A stretch of DNA of 64,000 nucleotides from Loktanella sp. 5RATIMAR09 (GTDB lineage Bacteria > Pseudomonadota > Alphaproteobacteria > Rhodobacterales > Rhodobacteraceae), in contig NZ_LJAL01000013.1 of assembly GCF_001419985.1 (NCBI RefSeq), positions 1-64,000 on the forward strand, given 5' to 3'. Shown here piece by piece: positions 1-7,865 of this stretch. The notes under the pieces are model-generated. The model made no database searches and was not told where the DNA came from. It worked only from the letters and a program-made list of their open reading frames with translations. The translations under genes and the position numbers were made by a program. Within the stretch, counting starts at the first letter, position 1. Each line of letters starts with the position of its first letter.

Positions 1-511
1 GCACATCGATTACACTGCCTGAGTTCAGTTTGCGAACCACGCGTATGGCCAGGCATTCCCGACTGTACTCGTCGATGATGTTGAGTGTCCGGAAAGCTTT
101 CCCGTCGTCGGTGCGGCAATGCACAAAGTCGTATGACCACACATGATCGCGATGCTCTGGCCGCAATCGAACGCACGATCCGTCATTCAGCCATAGCCGC
201 CCCTTCTTCCGTTGTTTCATTGGCACTTTCAGCCCCTACCGCCGCCATAGTCGCTCAACACGCTTGTCGTTCACATGCCAGCCCGCATCTCTCAGCATCG
301 CTGCGATCTGACGATAGCCGCAGCGGCCGTATTGCCGGGTCAACTCGATCATATCAGCCACCAAACGTTCTTCGTCTGGGCGACCAACTGGTACCCTGCG
401 CTGTGTGGATCGATGTTGTCTTAGAACGCGGCAAGCGCGACGCTCCGAGACATTCAGCTCAGCACGAACACGATCAATGCAAGTACGGCTACGAGCGGGG
501 CTTAGAAGTTT
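1..511 (-). pseudogene. IS3 orfB (DDE integrase-type transposase), interrupted by a stop codon
   Basis: The minus-strand frame gives a typical IS3 OrfB: a helical N-terminal part (LLSPARSRTCIDRVRAEL), then VSERRACRVLRQHRSTQR, YGRCGYRQIAAMLRDAGW, and the start of the integrase core (WSYDFVHCRTDDGKAFRTLN, then IIDEYSRECLAI), which contains the first catalytic Asp. The frame is broken by TAG at 236-238, where the family has Glu between WRR and GLKVP. The downstream half stays in frame after that stop, so it is a simple nonsense mutation. The C-terminal end is outside the window. Expected role was cut-and-paste transposition; this copy should be inactive unless the stop is suppressed. Confidence 0.85.
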
Positions 512-735
512 CCCTTTGCTGCCTCCGCCAAAATCAATTTGTCCAGAGTCAGATCCGATACGGCCCTTCTCAGCCGCTCGTTCTCTTTCTGTAAACGCTT
601 CAGTGGGGGAGGATCACGTTCCCCAGTTGTTGCGCGTTTTTGAACCGCCTTCTGTTTGCCGGAGGCTCCAACGCATGAAGGGGATTCAGGGCCGTGACAC
701 GGGCCGATGGTATGTCGATCTGCTTTTATCGCCAA
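502..735 (-). pseudogene. IS3 orfA remnant with degenerate N-terminus
   Basis: The last 30 residues (LKRLQKENERLRRAVSDL, then TLDKLILAEAAKGNF) are the characteristic leucine-zipper end of IS3 OrfA proteins. The first 45 residues of this frame do not resemble the usual helix-turn-helix of the family, and no neighbouring frame restores it clearly, so the 5' part has been replaced or scrambled. The 502-511 overlap with orfB contains an A/G-rich slippery-looking stretch. I consider it non-functional. Confidence 0.7.
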
Positions 736-923
736 GGCGTAGCTGGTTGTGACAGAAAGAAAGGAATGTCATCTTGGTCTGCACCCCTCGCATGCACTTG
801 AGGCTGGGACATCGTCTTGCCGCGCGATGGATGCCGACATTGTGATGCTGCCTGCTTGCAGTCCTTGGCGCTATGCGACAGGTTATTGGCAAACCTGAAT
901 TTCTATATGGATACGCGCGGACC

Positions 924-1502
924 ATGAACCGAATTCCTCTTATTTCCGGTCTTGCAGTCCTGGGTGCGGTTGCCGCTGGCGCGTTTTTTCTAATGCCGAT
1001 GCGTGATGCGGTATCGGAAACTGATGAATTTACCGCACCCGGCCTTGATCCGATGACCATTGAAGAGGCGCGCACAGAGTTTTGGCGACTGACACCCGCG
1101 TTGCTGCTGGTGGTTTACGATGCATTTGGCCAGACTGAAGAGGACGCGATCTATGACACGCTTGCCAGCGTCACACATGGCGAGGCGTTGGAGTATCTTT
1201 ATCTAGAGCGTGTGGGTGCAATGGCAGGCGGTGGCCTTGAAGAGGCCGACCAGACGATCCACGAGATCAAGCTGTTGAACACACGCATTTCACGCGACGG
1301 TGCGACATTGGCCATCGATGCGTCATGGCAGGTCATTGGCACGGTCGGACATGCCGAACACCTGCATGTGCGCGGTAACACCTATAGCGCTGATCTTTTG
1401 GTATCCCCTGTCGAGGGGGCGTGGCGGATCACCGATTTCGAGCTGTTGGAAGTCAATCGGGATGCAGCCGGTGAAACCTTTCTGGCCCCGCAAATCAACT
1501 GA
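924..1502 (+). CDS. membrane-anchored periplasmic protein of a metal-linked ABC operon
   Basis: 192 residues from the ATG at 924; an in-frame ATG at 873 would add 17 polar residues and put the hydrophobic segment further in, so I prefer 924. One hydrophobic segment (residues 6-25) forms a signal anchor or uncleaved signal peptide. The rest is a soluble periplasmic domain with an alpha-rich first half and a C-terminal half (IDASWQVIGTVGHAEHLHVR, then WRITDFELL) that looks like a small alpha/beta fold. I do not recognise the family. It opens a six-gene run and overlaps the ABC ATPase by one base (TGATG), so it is probably an accessory subunit of that transporter. There is no recognisable Shine-Dalgarno sequence at either start. 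Confidence 0.7.
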   Translation: MNRIPLISGLAVLGAVAAGAFFLMPMRDAVSETDEFTAPGLDPMTIEEARTEFWRLTPALLLVVYDAFGQTEEDAIYDTLASVTHGEALEYLYLERVGAMAGGGLEEADQTIHEIKLLNTRISRDGATLAIDASWQVIGTVGHAEHLHVRGNTYSADLLVSPVEGAWRITDFELLEVNRDAAGETFLAPQIN

Positions 1503-2170
1503 TGATTACCGTCGAAAACCTTACTTTCCGCTACAGCGCGACCAGCTTTGGTCTGCGGGTCCCTGCGTTTCATCTGCAAGACCGCGAACGTGTGGCCATC
1601 GTGGGCCCAAGCGGCAGTGGCAAGACTACACTTCTAAACCTGATCGCGGGTATCCTGACACCCGAGGCTGGCCGGATCGACGTGGCAGGCACTGATGTCG
1701 CCACCCTGTCCGAGGTGGAGCGCCGTCGCTTTCGCGCCAGCACCATCGGCTTTGTGTTTCAGGACTTTGCATTGCTGGATTATCTGTCGGCGCGGCAGAA
1801 CATTCTCTACCCTTACAGGATCACACCGGCCCTGACGCTGAACGCCGCCGCCCGCGAAAGGGCAGAAGCCCTAGCTGCAGCTTGCGGGATCGGCGACAAA
1901 CTGGATCGCCACCCGACCGCACTGAGCCAAGGTGAACAACAGCGTGTCGCCATTTGCAGGGCTTTGGTCACCCAGCCGAAACTGATCCTGTCAGATGAGG
2001 CCACGGGCAATCTTGACCCCGAAAGCAAATCCCGCATCCTTGATTTGCTGTTTGAGCAAGCCAGCGAAGCAGGTGCAGCCGTTCTGGCTGTAACCCATGA
2101 TCACGAACTGCTGCCGCGGTTCGAACGTGTGCTGGATTTCGCGCAGTTCCGACAAGGGGCCGACGCATGA
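1502..2170 (+). CDS. ABC transporter ATP-binding protein, LolD/MacB type
   Basis: 222 residues. Walker A GPSGSGKTT (35-43), Q-loop region FVFQDFAL, signature LSQGEQQR (about 141) and Walker B LILSDEATGNLD (about 161) with the catalytic Glu and D-loop, then the H-loop VTHDHE. The length and the SDEATGNLD pattern are those of the LolD/FtsE/MacB branch, which drives FtsX-like permeases rather than the ZnuC branch used with ZnuA. It overlaps the upstream gene by 1 base and the permease by 4 bases (ATGA), so translational coupling is likely. It presumably energises the product of 2167-3336 at the inner membrane. Confidence 0.9.
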   Translation: MITVENLTFRYSATSFGLRVPAFHLQDRERVAIVGPSGSGKTTLLNLIAGILTPEAGRIDVAGTDVATLSEVERRRFRASTIGFVFQDFALLDYLSARQNILYPYRITPALTLNAAARERAEALAAACGIGDKLDRHPTALSQGEQQRVAICRALVTQPKLILSDEATGNLDPESKSRILDLLFEQASEAGAAVLAVTHDHELLPRFERVLDFAQFRQGADA

Positions 2171-3336
2171 ACGCGCTCTACCTCGCTTTTGCCTATCTGC
2201 GCTATCACTGGGGGCGCAGCCTTGTGCTCACACTCGTCGCCGCGCTGATCATGTTTGTTCCGATTGCAACGCAGATCCTGTTGTCCACCAGCGAACGTGC
2301 GCTTGTCGCACGGGGCGATGCGACACCGCTCTTGCTGGGCAGTCGGGGGTCACAGTTGGACCTGACGATGGCCGCCCTCTATTTCTCGGACGAACGCCCC
2401 GATCCTGTAACAATGCGCGAGGTTGAAGCTGTTTGGGACAGCGGGCTGGCGGTGCCGATCCCCGTGCACTCTGCTTTTTCGTCCGCAGGGTTCCGGATTG
2501 TCGGCACAACGCTCGACTACTTCGACTTTCGCGGTCTGAATGTGTCAGACGGACGCGGCCTGTCCATTCTTGGCGACGCGGTAATTGGCGCGGATGTCGC
2601 GCAGGCGTTGGGCAAGGGTGTTGGCGACAGTCTGGTGTCTTCACCTGAAAACCTTTTTGATCTGGATGGCGTCTACCCGCTTGAGATGCCGATTGTCGGT
2701 GTGCTTGCGCCCACCAACTCGCCCGATGATCAGGCCATTTTTGTCGATATCAAGACTGCCTGGGTTATTCAGGGTATTGGCCATGGCCACGAAGATGTGG
2801 TGACGGCAGCCGAGGTTGCGGCAGGCACCGCGGCACTGTCCAATGCTGCCGTCGTGCAATATCAGCGGATCACCGACGCAAATATCGAGACCTTTCATTT
2901 TCATGGCAGTCAGGAGGGTTTCCCGACCTCTGCTGTGATCGTGGTGCCCAATGACGTGCGGTCCGGCACGATCCTGAAAGGGCGCTATCTGGATAGCGAA
3001 AACCCCGCCCAGTTGATCGAACCGGCTGGTGTGATCCAAAGCCTTGTTGACCGCATTTTCCGGATCAAATCACTACTGGATGCGGTCACACTGATCATTG
3101 CGATTGCGGCATTGGCCGCGATCGGGCTTGCGGTATTCCTCAGCTACCGGTTGCGCGCCCGAGAAATCGCAACGGCCGTCAAACTGGGGGCGCGGCGCGG
3201 CATGGTTTTACGTCTCTTGTCGGCCGAAACAATCACATTACTATCCCTATCAGCGCTTATTGCTGCAACAGGCGCGGCCATCGTGTCGCGCAATGCCGAA
3301 GCTTGGGTCGGTTATCTGCTCGCGCTCGGGTCATAA
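2167..3336 (+). CDS. FtsX-like ABC transporter permease
   Basis: 389 residues. TM1 is at about 18-40, followed by a periplasmic domain of roughly 250 residues and then TM segments at about 300-325 and 345-370. The C-terminal part (YRLRAREIATAVKLGARRGM) is the cytoplasmic coupling loop characteristic of FtsX/MacB/LolC permeases. The protein stops soon after the third hydrophobic segment, so the usual fourth TM is short or absent; this may be normal for its subfamily or a truncation. Such permeases work by mechanotransmission on periplasmic partners rather than classical channel import, and its partners here are the neighbouring secreted proteins. Confidence 0.85.
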   Translation: MNALYLAFAYLRYHWGRSLVLTLVAALIMFVPIATQILLSTSERALVARGDATPLLLGSRGSQLDLTMAALYFSDERPDPVTMREVEAVWDSGLAVPIPVHSAFSSAGFRIVGTTLDYFDFRGLNVSDGRGLSILGDAVIGADVAQALGKGVGDSLVSSPENLFDLDGVYPLEMPIVGVLAPTNSPDDQAIFVDIKTAWVIQGIGHGHEDVVTAAEVAAGTAALSNAAVVQYQRITDANIETFHFHGSQEGFPTSAVIVVPNDVRSGTILKGRYLDSENPAQLIEPAGVIQSLVDRIFRIKSLLDAVTLIIAIAALAAIGLAVFLSYRLRAREIATAVKLGARRGMVLRLLSAETITLLSLSALIAATGAAIVSRNAEAWVGYLLALGS

Positions 3337-3351
3337 TCAACAGGAGGTTCC

Positions 3352-4128
3352 ATGAAACGTCATTTTATCACTGCATCACTCGCCAGCATGATCGCTGCAA
3401 CGCCTGCACTGGCGCATTACGGCATGATCATTCCCAACGATCCGATGATCAGTCAGGAAGACGGGCGCAGTGTTGCGCTGACGATGTCGTTCTCGCATCC
3501 GTTCGAAATGGATGGCATGATGCTTGATACGCCTGTGGCATTCTCGGTCACGCATGAAGGCACCACCACGGACCTGCTTGGCGATCTTGAAGGTGCGACT
3601 GTGATGGATGATCAGGGCTACACGCTTGATTATCCGCTGGACCGTCCCGGCACCTACATTTTCGCAATGGAACCACAGCCCTATTGGGAACCTGCCGAAG
3701 ATGCCTTTATCATTCACTACACCAAAACCTATGTGACCGCCTATGGCGACGACGAAGGCTGGGATACCGAACTGGGCCTCAAGACCGAGATCGTGCCATT
3801 GTCCAAGCCTTTCGGCCTGTGGGAGCACAATGTCTTTCAAGGGATCGTCAAGATGGATGGCGAAGCCGTGCCCTATGCCGAGGTCGAGGTCGAATTCTTC
3901 AATGATGGCGTAGGGGCGACCGTGCCGGACGAGCTGATGATCACGCAGACGGTCAAGGCCGATGCGAACGGCGTGTTCACCTATGCGCCACCATCTGACG
4001 GTTGGTGGGGTTTTGCCGCTCTGAACACCGCTGACTATACCTTGGTCGAAGAAACGTCAGGCGAAGAGAAGGCAGTCGAACTTGGCGCCGTCGTCTGGGT
4101 TCATTTTGAAGAATGGACAGGACAGTGA
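3352..4128 (+). CDS. secreted DUF4198-like protein
   Basis: 258 residues, with a clear signal peptide cleaved after TPALA (about residue 22). The mature protein begins with HYGMIIP and has beta-rich stretches of the kind seen in DUF4198/NikK-like periplasmic proteins found beside nickel, cobalt and zinc transport genes. Acidic residues and scattered His (HYG, SHPFEMDGMM, IIHY, HFEEW) could bind metal. A strong ribosome binding site (AGGAGG) lies 6 bases before the ATG. It follows the ABC permease by 15 bases and overlaps the next gene by 16 bases. Inferred role: periplasmic metal-binding or metal-delivery partner of the ABC unit. Confidence 0.75.
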   Translation: MKRHFITASLASMIAATPALAHYGMIIPNDPMISQEDGRSVALTMSFSHPFEMDGMMLDTPVAFSVTHEGTTTDLLGDLEGATVMDDQGYTLDYPLDRPGTYIFAMEPQPYWEPAEDAFIIHYTKTYVTAYGDDEGWDTELGLKTEIVPLSKPFGLWEHNVFQGIVKMDGEAVPYAEVEVEFFNDGVGATVPDELMITQTVKADANGVFTYAPPSDGWWGFAALNTADYTLVEETSGEEKAVELGAVVWVHFEEWTGQ

Positions 4129-4460
4129 TCCGGGCCATTGCCTTGGCTAGCATTTGTGCTGTCGCCCCCATGGGGGCGGCGGCACACCAGCTGACCGTTT
4201 TCGCAACGACCGACTGTGAAATGGTGACTGTCGAAGCCAAGTTTTCGAACGGAAATCCCGTCATGCTTGCTGATGTGCGCGTGCTGGATGGGAACAATAC
4301 CCTGCTGCTGACGCTGCCGATCAACGAGGATGGCACCGTCGCCGTTCCACTTGACAGCGTGGACCATTCCGGTGGCCTTGTGATCGAAGTCGACACCGGC
4401 AGCCACGAGAATTACTGGATCGTGACACCCGACGACATTGCCCGCAGCTGCCAGAGTTGA
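4113..4460 (+). CDS. small secreted protein with an Ig-like/carboxypeptidase-regulatory-like fold
   Basis: 115 residues with signal peptide to about residue 24 (AAAHQ start of the mature part). The remainder is a single beta-sandwich-like domain with an FSNGNPVMLADVRVLD segment like the regulatory-like domains of NikL-type proteins, and two Cys (in TTDCEM and ARSCQS) positioned to form a disulfide. Its gene starts inside the DUF4198-like gene (16-base overlap) and its stop overlaps the start of the ZnuA-like gene by one base. The family name is not certain; the context suggests an accessory periplasmic component of the same system. Confidence 0.7.
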   Translation: MDRTVIRAIALASICAVAPMGAAAHQLTVFATTDCEMVTVEAKFSNGNPVMLADVRVLDGNNTLLLTLPINEDGTVAVPLDSVDHSGGLVIEVDTGSHENYWIVTPDDIARSCQS

Positions 4461-5356
4461 TGACCATGCCCCTCCTAAGACCGCTCCTCGCCGTCGTGAT
4501 GATACTTCTTGCCGCCAGCCCTGTCGCGGCACAGGATCGTCCGCGCGTCGTTGCTGTGAATTATGCTTTGCAATATTTTGCCGAACGACTTGTCGGGGAT
4601 ACGGCAGAAGTCATTTTTCCTGTGCCGCAGGATGTTGACCCCTCTTTCTGGCGCCCGTCCATTGCTGATATCAGCACGATCCAGTCTGCCGATCTGATCC
4701 TGTTGAACGGTGCGGGATTTGCGACATGGGTTGATCGGGTTTCCTTGCCGCGCGCCAAGGTCGCAAATACGACTGCTGCAATCGAAGACCGGTTCATCCG
4801 CACCGAAAGCATTACCCACAGTCATGGTGACGGCGACGAGCATTCGCATGAGGGGCTGGCATCCTACACTTGGCTTGATCCAATGCTGGCCATCGCGCAG
4901 GCTGAAGCGATCGCCTCGGCAATCACGGCGCGCGGGATCGCGCCTGAGGATGAGGTCGCAAACCGGCTTGCCGCGTTACGGACCGACCTTGAGGGCTTGG
5001 ACACTCAGGCCACCCGCGCCTTTGCTGGCATGCAAGACATTGCGATGATTGCGACACACCCGCGCTATCAATATCTGGCGCGGCGCTATGATCTGTCTCT
5101 TACGTCTCTCGAATGGGAAGCTGGCGCCATGCCAACCGATGCGGAACGCGCAGAGCTTGTGGCGCTTGTCGCGCAAACAGGTGCGCAGGTTCTGATCTGG
5201 GAAGCAGAACCACCCGCAGATGCGTTTGCGATCGCGGCTAATTTGGGCCTTGCGAACATCGTTTTTCCAACGCTTGCACATGGCGTTGAAGAAGGCGACT
5301 ACATGCAGGCTGTGGCGGCGGCTTTGACGGCAATGTCCGACGCCTCACCCCAATAG
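4460..5356 (+). CDS. divergent ZnuA-like (cluster A-I) metal-binding protein
   Basis: 298 residues from ATG 4460, which overlaps the preceding stop as TGATG; a TTG one codon earlier is less likely. Signal peptide to about residue 24. It has the A-I binding-protein layout, with an acidic His-rich loop (HSHGDGDEHSHEG, about residues 120-132) typical of zinc-type ZnuA. Two of the usual metal-ligand His positions are changed: the motif normally containing DPH reads DPSFWRPS, and the usual HxWL region reads SYTWLDP. The third is kept (THPRYQYLARRY). No ZnuB or ZnuC lies nearby; the only ABC genes are the MacB-like pair upstream. The last gene of the operon, it is followed by a strong hairpin. Metal choice (Zn, Mn, other) is not settled. 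Confidence 0.8.
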   Translation: MTMPLLRPLLAVVMILLAASPVAAQDRPRVVAVNYALQYFAERLVGDTAEVIFPVPQDVDPSFWRPSIADISTIQSADLILLNGAGFATWVDRVSLPRAKVANTTAAIEDRFIRTESITHSHGDGDEHSHEGLASYTWLDPMLAIAQAEAIASAITARGIAPEDEVANRLAALRTDLEGLDTQATRAFAGMQDIAMIATHPRYQYLARRYDLSLTSLEWEAGAMPTDAERAELVALVAQTGAQVLIWEAEPPADAFAIAANLGLANIVFPTLAHGVEEGDYMQAVAAALTAMSDASPQ

Positions 5357-5366
5357 AGACCATAGC

Positions 5367-5398
5367 GGGTGCAGCGCGCCCATCGCGCGGTTGCACCC
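5367..5398 (+). terminator. GC-rich hairpin after the metal-linked operon
   Basis: GGGTGCA-GCGCG pairs with CGCGC-(GGT)-TGCACCC around a CCCAT loop, 11 bases after the stop of the ZnuA-like gene. There is no U-run after it, so it is either a weak or Rho-assisted terminator or a transcript-stabilising hairpin. Confidence 0.5.
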
Positions 5399-5460
5399 TG
5401 CCCGTCTCGCTAAGCCAGCCTTGCAATCGGGCCCCCTGATGCGCCGGTCAGACCGCGTTT

Positions 5461-5474
5461 GGAATACACGTTCC
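5461..5474. promoter_or_regulatory. IolR-type operator upstream of the RpiR-family regulator
   Basis: GGAA-TACACG-TTCC, an exact GGAA-N6-TTCC palindrome, the motif described for the RpiR-family inositol repressor IolR of Sinorhizobium meliloti. It sits 54 bases before the regulator start at 5529, which suggests autoregulation. Confidence 0.6.
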
Positions 5475-5528
5475 ATTTTTCAATTATCCGTTCTAGCCTA
5501 TCAGTGAATTCTGTGAGGAGCGCAAAGA

Positions 5529-6341
5529 ATGGAAGCCCAAGCACCCGAGAACCTAGAAGAGCTTACCGAAAAAATTGCGCTTTTGCAGGACAGATTGCCA
5601 AAGCGCTTGCGCCAGTGTGCTGCGTATATTCTCCAAAACACGCATGAAATTGCCTTTTCCACCGTAGCCGAGATCAGCGAAAAGGCGAATGTACAGCCGT
5701 CAGCGGTCATGCGGTTCTGTCAGGTGGTCGGCTTTGGCGGCTATACGGACATGCAAAAACTTGTCCGGCAAACCATCCAGCCAGGAATCCCTGACTACAG
5801 CGAGCGCATCCAGAATTTGCGCGAAGCTGGTGACGACAGCCCAACCGCGATTTTGGCAGAATTCGTGGAGGCGGGGCGACAATCGTTAGAGCAGCTTTCC
5901 ATAACCGTCAACGAAACAGCACTTGAGAAGGCAGTCGAAACGCTCGCACAGGCCCGGTTGATCCATATCATGGGATTGCGACGGGCCTATCCCGTGGCCT
6001 CATATCTGTCCTACGCCTTTGAAAAGTTGCGCATTCCCAATGTATTGCATGGTGGCGAAGGGCGATTGACGCATGCCGAAGCCATGCGCGAAGAGGACGT
6101 TTTGATCGCGATCACATTTGCGTCCTACAGTTCCGAAACCATTGAACTGGCAGATGAAGCGGTGCAGCGCGGACTGCCCGTCATCCTGATAAGCGACACA
6201 CCCTCTTTGCTGGTAAATGGCACAGTCGTTGTCCCGCTGATCGTCTCTGAAATCGACTTTGGCGCATTCCGTTCCTTGTCGGCAACATTGTCGCTGGCAA
6301 TTTCGCTCGCGGTCGCGACCGGAGCCCGCAGATCAAGTTAA
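5529..6341 (+). CDS. iolR: MurR/RpiR-family transcriptional regulator, IolR-like
   Basis: 270 residues. An N-terminal RpiR helix-turn-helix domain (residues about 10-85; LPKRLRQCAAYILQN, AEISEKANVQPSAVMRFCQ) is followed by a SIS sugar-phosphate-binding domain (about 120-255; HIMGLRRAYPVASYLSYAFE, ITFASYSSETIELADEA). Family members sense phosphorylated sugars through SIS. Two GGAA-N6-TTCC sites flank the gene, at 5461 and 6374, and it heads the remains of an inositol operon, so it is most likely the local inositol-catabolism regulator. The gene appears intact. A GAGGAG ribosome binding site precedes the ATG. Confidence 0.85.
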   Translation: MEAQAPENLEELTEKIALLQDRLPKRLRQCAAYILQNTHEIAFSTVAEISEKANVQPSAVMRFCQVVGFGGYTDMQKLVRQTIQPGIPDYSERIQNLREAGDDSPTAILAEFVEAGRQSLEQLSITVNETALEKAVETLAQARLIHIMGLRRAYPVASYLSYAFEKLRIPNVLHGGEGRLTHAEAMREEDVLIAITFASYSSETIELADEAVQRGLPVILISDTPSLLVNGTVVVPLIVSEIDFGAFRSLSATLSLAISLAVATGARRSS

Positions 6342-6373
6342 TTGGCAGGTCTGTATTGCCCAACCTCAAAACT

Positions 6374-6387
6374 GGAATATTAATTCC
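6374..6387. promoter_or_regulatory. IolR-type operator upstream of the inositol transporter stub
   Basis: GGAA-TATTAA-TTCC sits inside the longer perfect inverted repeat TGGAAT-ATTA-ATTCCA (6373-6388). It lies between the regulator and the first structural gene of the inositol locus, 74 bases before the ATG at 6461, where a repressor site would be expected. Confidence 0.65.
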
Positions 6388-6460
6388 AATAATGGCAAAG
6401 ATGATTCTTCCTGGTCGGTCAGTAGAGAAACTGACCGTAGGAAAACAAAGGGAGGTTCTT

Positions 6461-6634
6461 ATGAAGCAGACATTTACCGCAATCGCTGCGGCAGCATTCG
6501 CTGTCGCAGGCATTGCCGCCCCGGCCCATGCAAAAGGGGAAAGATATGTACCGCTCAGTCACGCTACGGACAGCGGCAGCTGGTGCAACACCATCAAGAA
6601 CGGTGTCGGGGGAGCACAAACCGACTTTGGGTGA
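6461..6634 (+). pseudogene. 5' stub of an inositol/sugar ABC transporter substrate-binding protein
   Basis: A good ribosome binding site (GGGAGG) and ATG at 6461 begin a protein with a classical signal peptide (cleavage near APAHA, residue 26). The mature start, ERYVPLSHATDSGSWCNTIK, is the beginning of the first lobe of a periplasmic sugar/inositol-binding protein. Family members are about 310-340 residues; this one stops after 57. Directly after GGAQTDFG the sequence changes into the end of an ABC ATPase (see 6633). This is the 5' side of an internal deletion. Confidence 0.85.
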
Positions 6635-6776
6635 CCATTTCACAGTATTGAGCCGTGGTCAGACACTTGGTACGGCCAAACGCGGCGAAATCAAGTATGA
6701 CGAATTACACGACATGATGGCAGGCGGCGACAAACTTGCCAAACTCGTGTCTGGGCTTGGCAAACAAGGCCATTAG
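6633..6776 (+). pseudogene. 3' stub of an inositol/sugar ABC transporter ATP-binding protein
   Basis: The frame starting at 6633 reads DHFTVLSRGQTLGTAKRG, then EIKYDELHDMMAGGDKL, and ends at the TAG 6774-6776. This is the conserved C-terminal end of the sugar ABC ATPase usually encoded after the permease in roseobacter inositol loci. Walker motifs, signature and the rest of the protein are missing. It is in a different frame from the binding-protein stub. Together with 6461-6634 it shows that the rest of the binding protein, the whole permease and most of the ATPase (several kb by family lengths) were deleted. Confidence 0.85.
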
Positions 6777-6869
6777 ACACACACCAGCAGCCGCCCTGTA
6801 CCGTGCGACTGCATTTTACATCAACGCCCATCTGGCTGCTGCCTCGGGACGAAAACGAAAGAGAATCTC

Positions 6870-7865
6870 ATGTTAAAAGTTGGTCTCCTCGGCGCTGGCC
6901 GCATTGGCTGGGTCCATGCAAAAGCGATCACTGCCCATGGTGGAAGTACTTTGGTGGCCGTGTCGGACTTTATCCCTGAAAGTGCCCGGAAACTGGCGGC
7001 CGAATATGACTGCGAGGCCCGCAGCACAGATGACATTATCGCGGACCCCGCAATTGACGCGATCCTGATTGCCACCTCAACCGATACGCATTCGGACCTG
7101 ATGGAAAAGGCGACAGCCGCAGGCAAAGCCGTGCTTTGCGAAAAACCCGTAGACCTGAGCCTTGAACGCGCGCGCGCCTGCCAGAAGGTCGTGGCAGAGA
7201 CCGGTCAACCGGTCATGATCGGCTTCAACCGCCGCTTTGACCCCAGTTTCGGGGCGCTGAAAGCGGCTCTGGATGCAGGCGAGATCGGCAAGGCCGAGCT
7301 TTTGAGCATCACCTCATTCGACCCTGCCCCGCCGCCCGTGGCCTATGTAAAGGTCTCTGGCGGGTTGTTCCGCGACATGATGATCCATGATTTTGACATG
7401 TCACAGTTTATCATGGGGGCCACACCTGTCAGCCTGACGGCTGCTGCGACAAGCATTGTTGATCCTGCAATTGGCGAAGCGGGCGATGTCGATACCGCCG
7501 TTGTGACGATGACCTATGCTGACGGACGGATCGCCGTTATCAAGAATTCGCGGCGTGCGGCCTATGGCTATGACCAGCGGCTTGAGGTGCTTGGTTCTGA
7601 GGGGTTGTTGCAGGCCCAGAACATGCTGGAAAACCTTGTGGTCAAATCCACCAAGCAGGGTGTCACCGGTGCGAAACCCACGTTCTTCTTTCTGGAACGT
7701 TATATGCCCGCCTATACCGCCGAATGGGATAGCTTTGTGACAGCGGTGACAAAGGGCACGGCAATGCCTGTGACCTTGCAGGATGGTGTCAATGCGCTGG
7801 CGATGGCAGAGGCGGCGACGCTTTCGGCAAAGGAAGGCAAACCGGTCAGGGTCGAAGATGTCTGA
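6870..7865 (+). CDS. iolG: myo-inositol 2-dehydrogenase
   Basis: 331 residues, Gfo/Idh/MocA family. N-terminal Rossmann motif GLLGAGRIGWVHA (5-17), the EKP motif (CEKPVDL, about 95-101) supplying the catalytic Lys, and GGLFRDMMIHDFDM with the Asp and His of the IolG active site. It oxidises myo-inositol to scyllo-inosose (2-keto-myo-inositol) with NAD in the cytoplasm. Full length and undamaged. Its last 8 bases overlap the start of iolC. It lies between two deletion scars, so the enzyme survives in a locus that has lost its transporter and the following pathway steps. Confidence 0.9.
   Translation: MLKVGLLGAGRIGWVHAKAITAHGGSTLVAVSDFIPESARKLAAEYDCEARSTDDIIADPAIDAILIATSTDTHSDLMEKATAAGKAVLCEKPVDLSLERARACQKVVAETGQPVMIGFNRRFDPSFGALKAALDAGEIGKAELLSITSFDPAPPPVAYVKVSGGLFRDMMIHDFDMSQFIMGATPVSLTAAATSIVDPAIGEAGDVDTAVVTMTYADGRIAVIKNSRRAAYGYDQRLEVLGSEGLLQAQNMLENLVVKSTKQGVTGAKPTFFFLERYMPAYTAEWDSFVTAVTKGTAMPVTLQDGVNALAMAEAATLSAKEGKPVRVEDV

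Larger units (their letters stand above)
1..735 (-). mobile_element. IS3-family insertion sequence remnant (runs off the left edge)
   Basis: Two overlapping minus-strand reading frames match the orfA/orfB layout of IS3-type transposases, with orfB one frame back from orfA around 502-511, where programmed frameshifting would occur. Both parts are damaged (see the two pseudogene entries). The element continues beyond base 1, so its other end and any target duplication cannot be seen. Nothing recognisable lies in 736-923 between it and the first chromosomal gene. Confidence 0.8.

Noticed and set aside
85-594. Plus-strand open frame opposite the IS3 transposase
   Set aside because: The minus strand carries the recognisable IS3 protein; the plus frame has no protein-like features.
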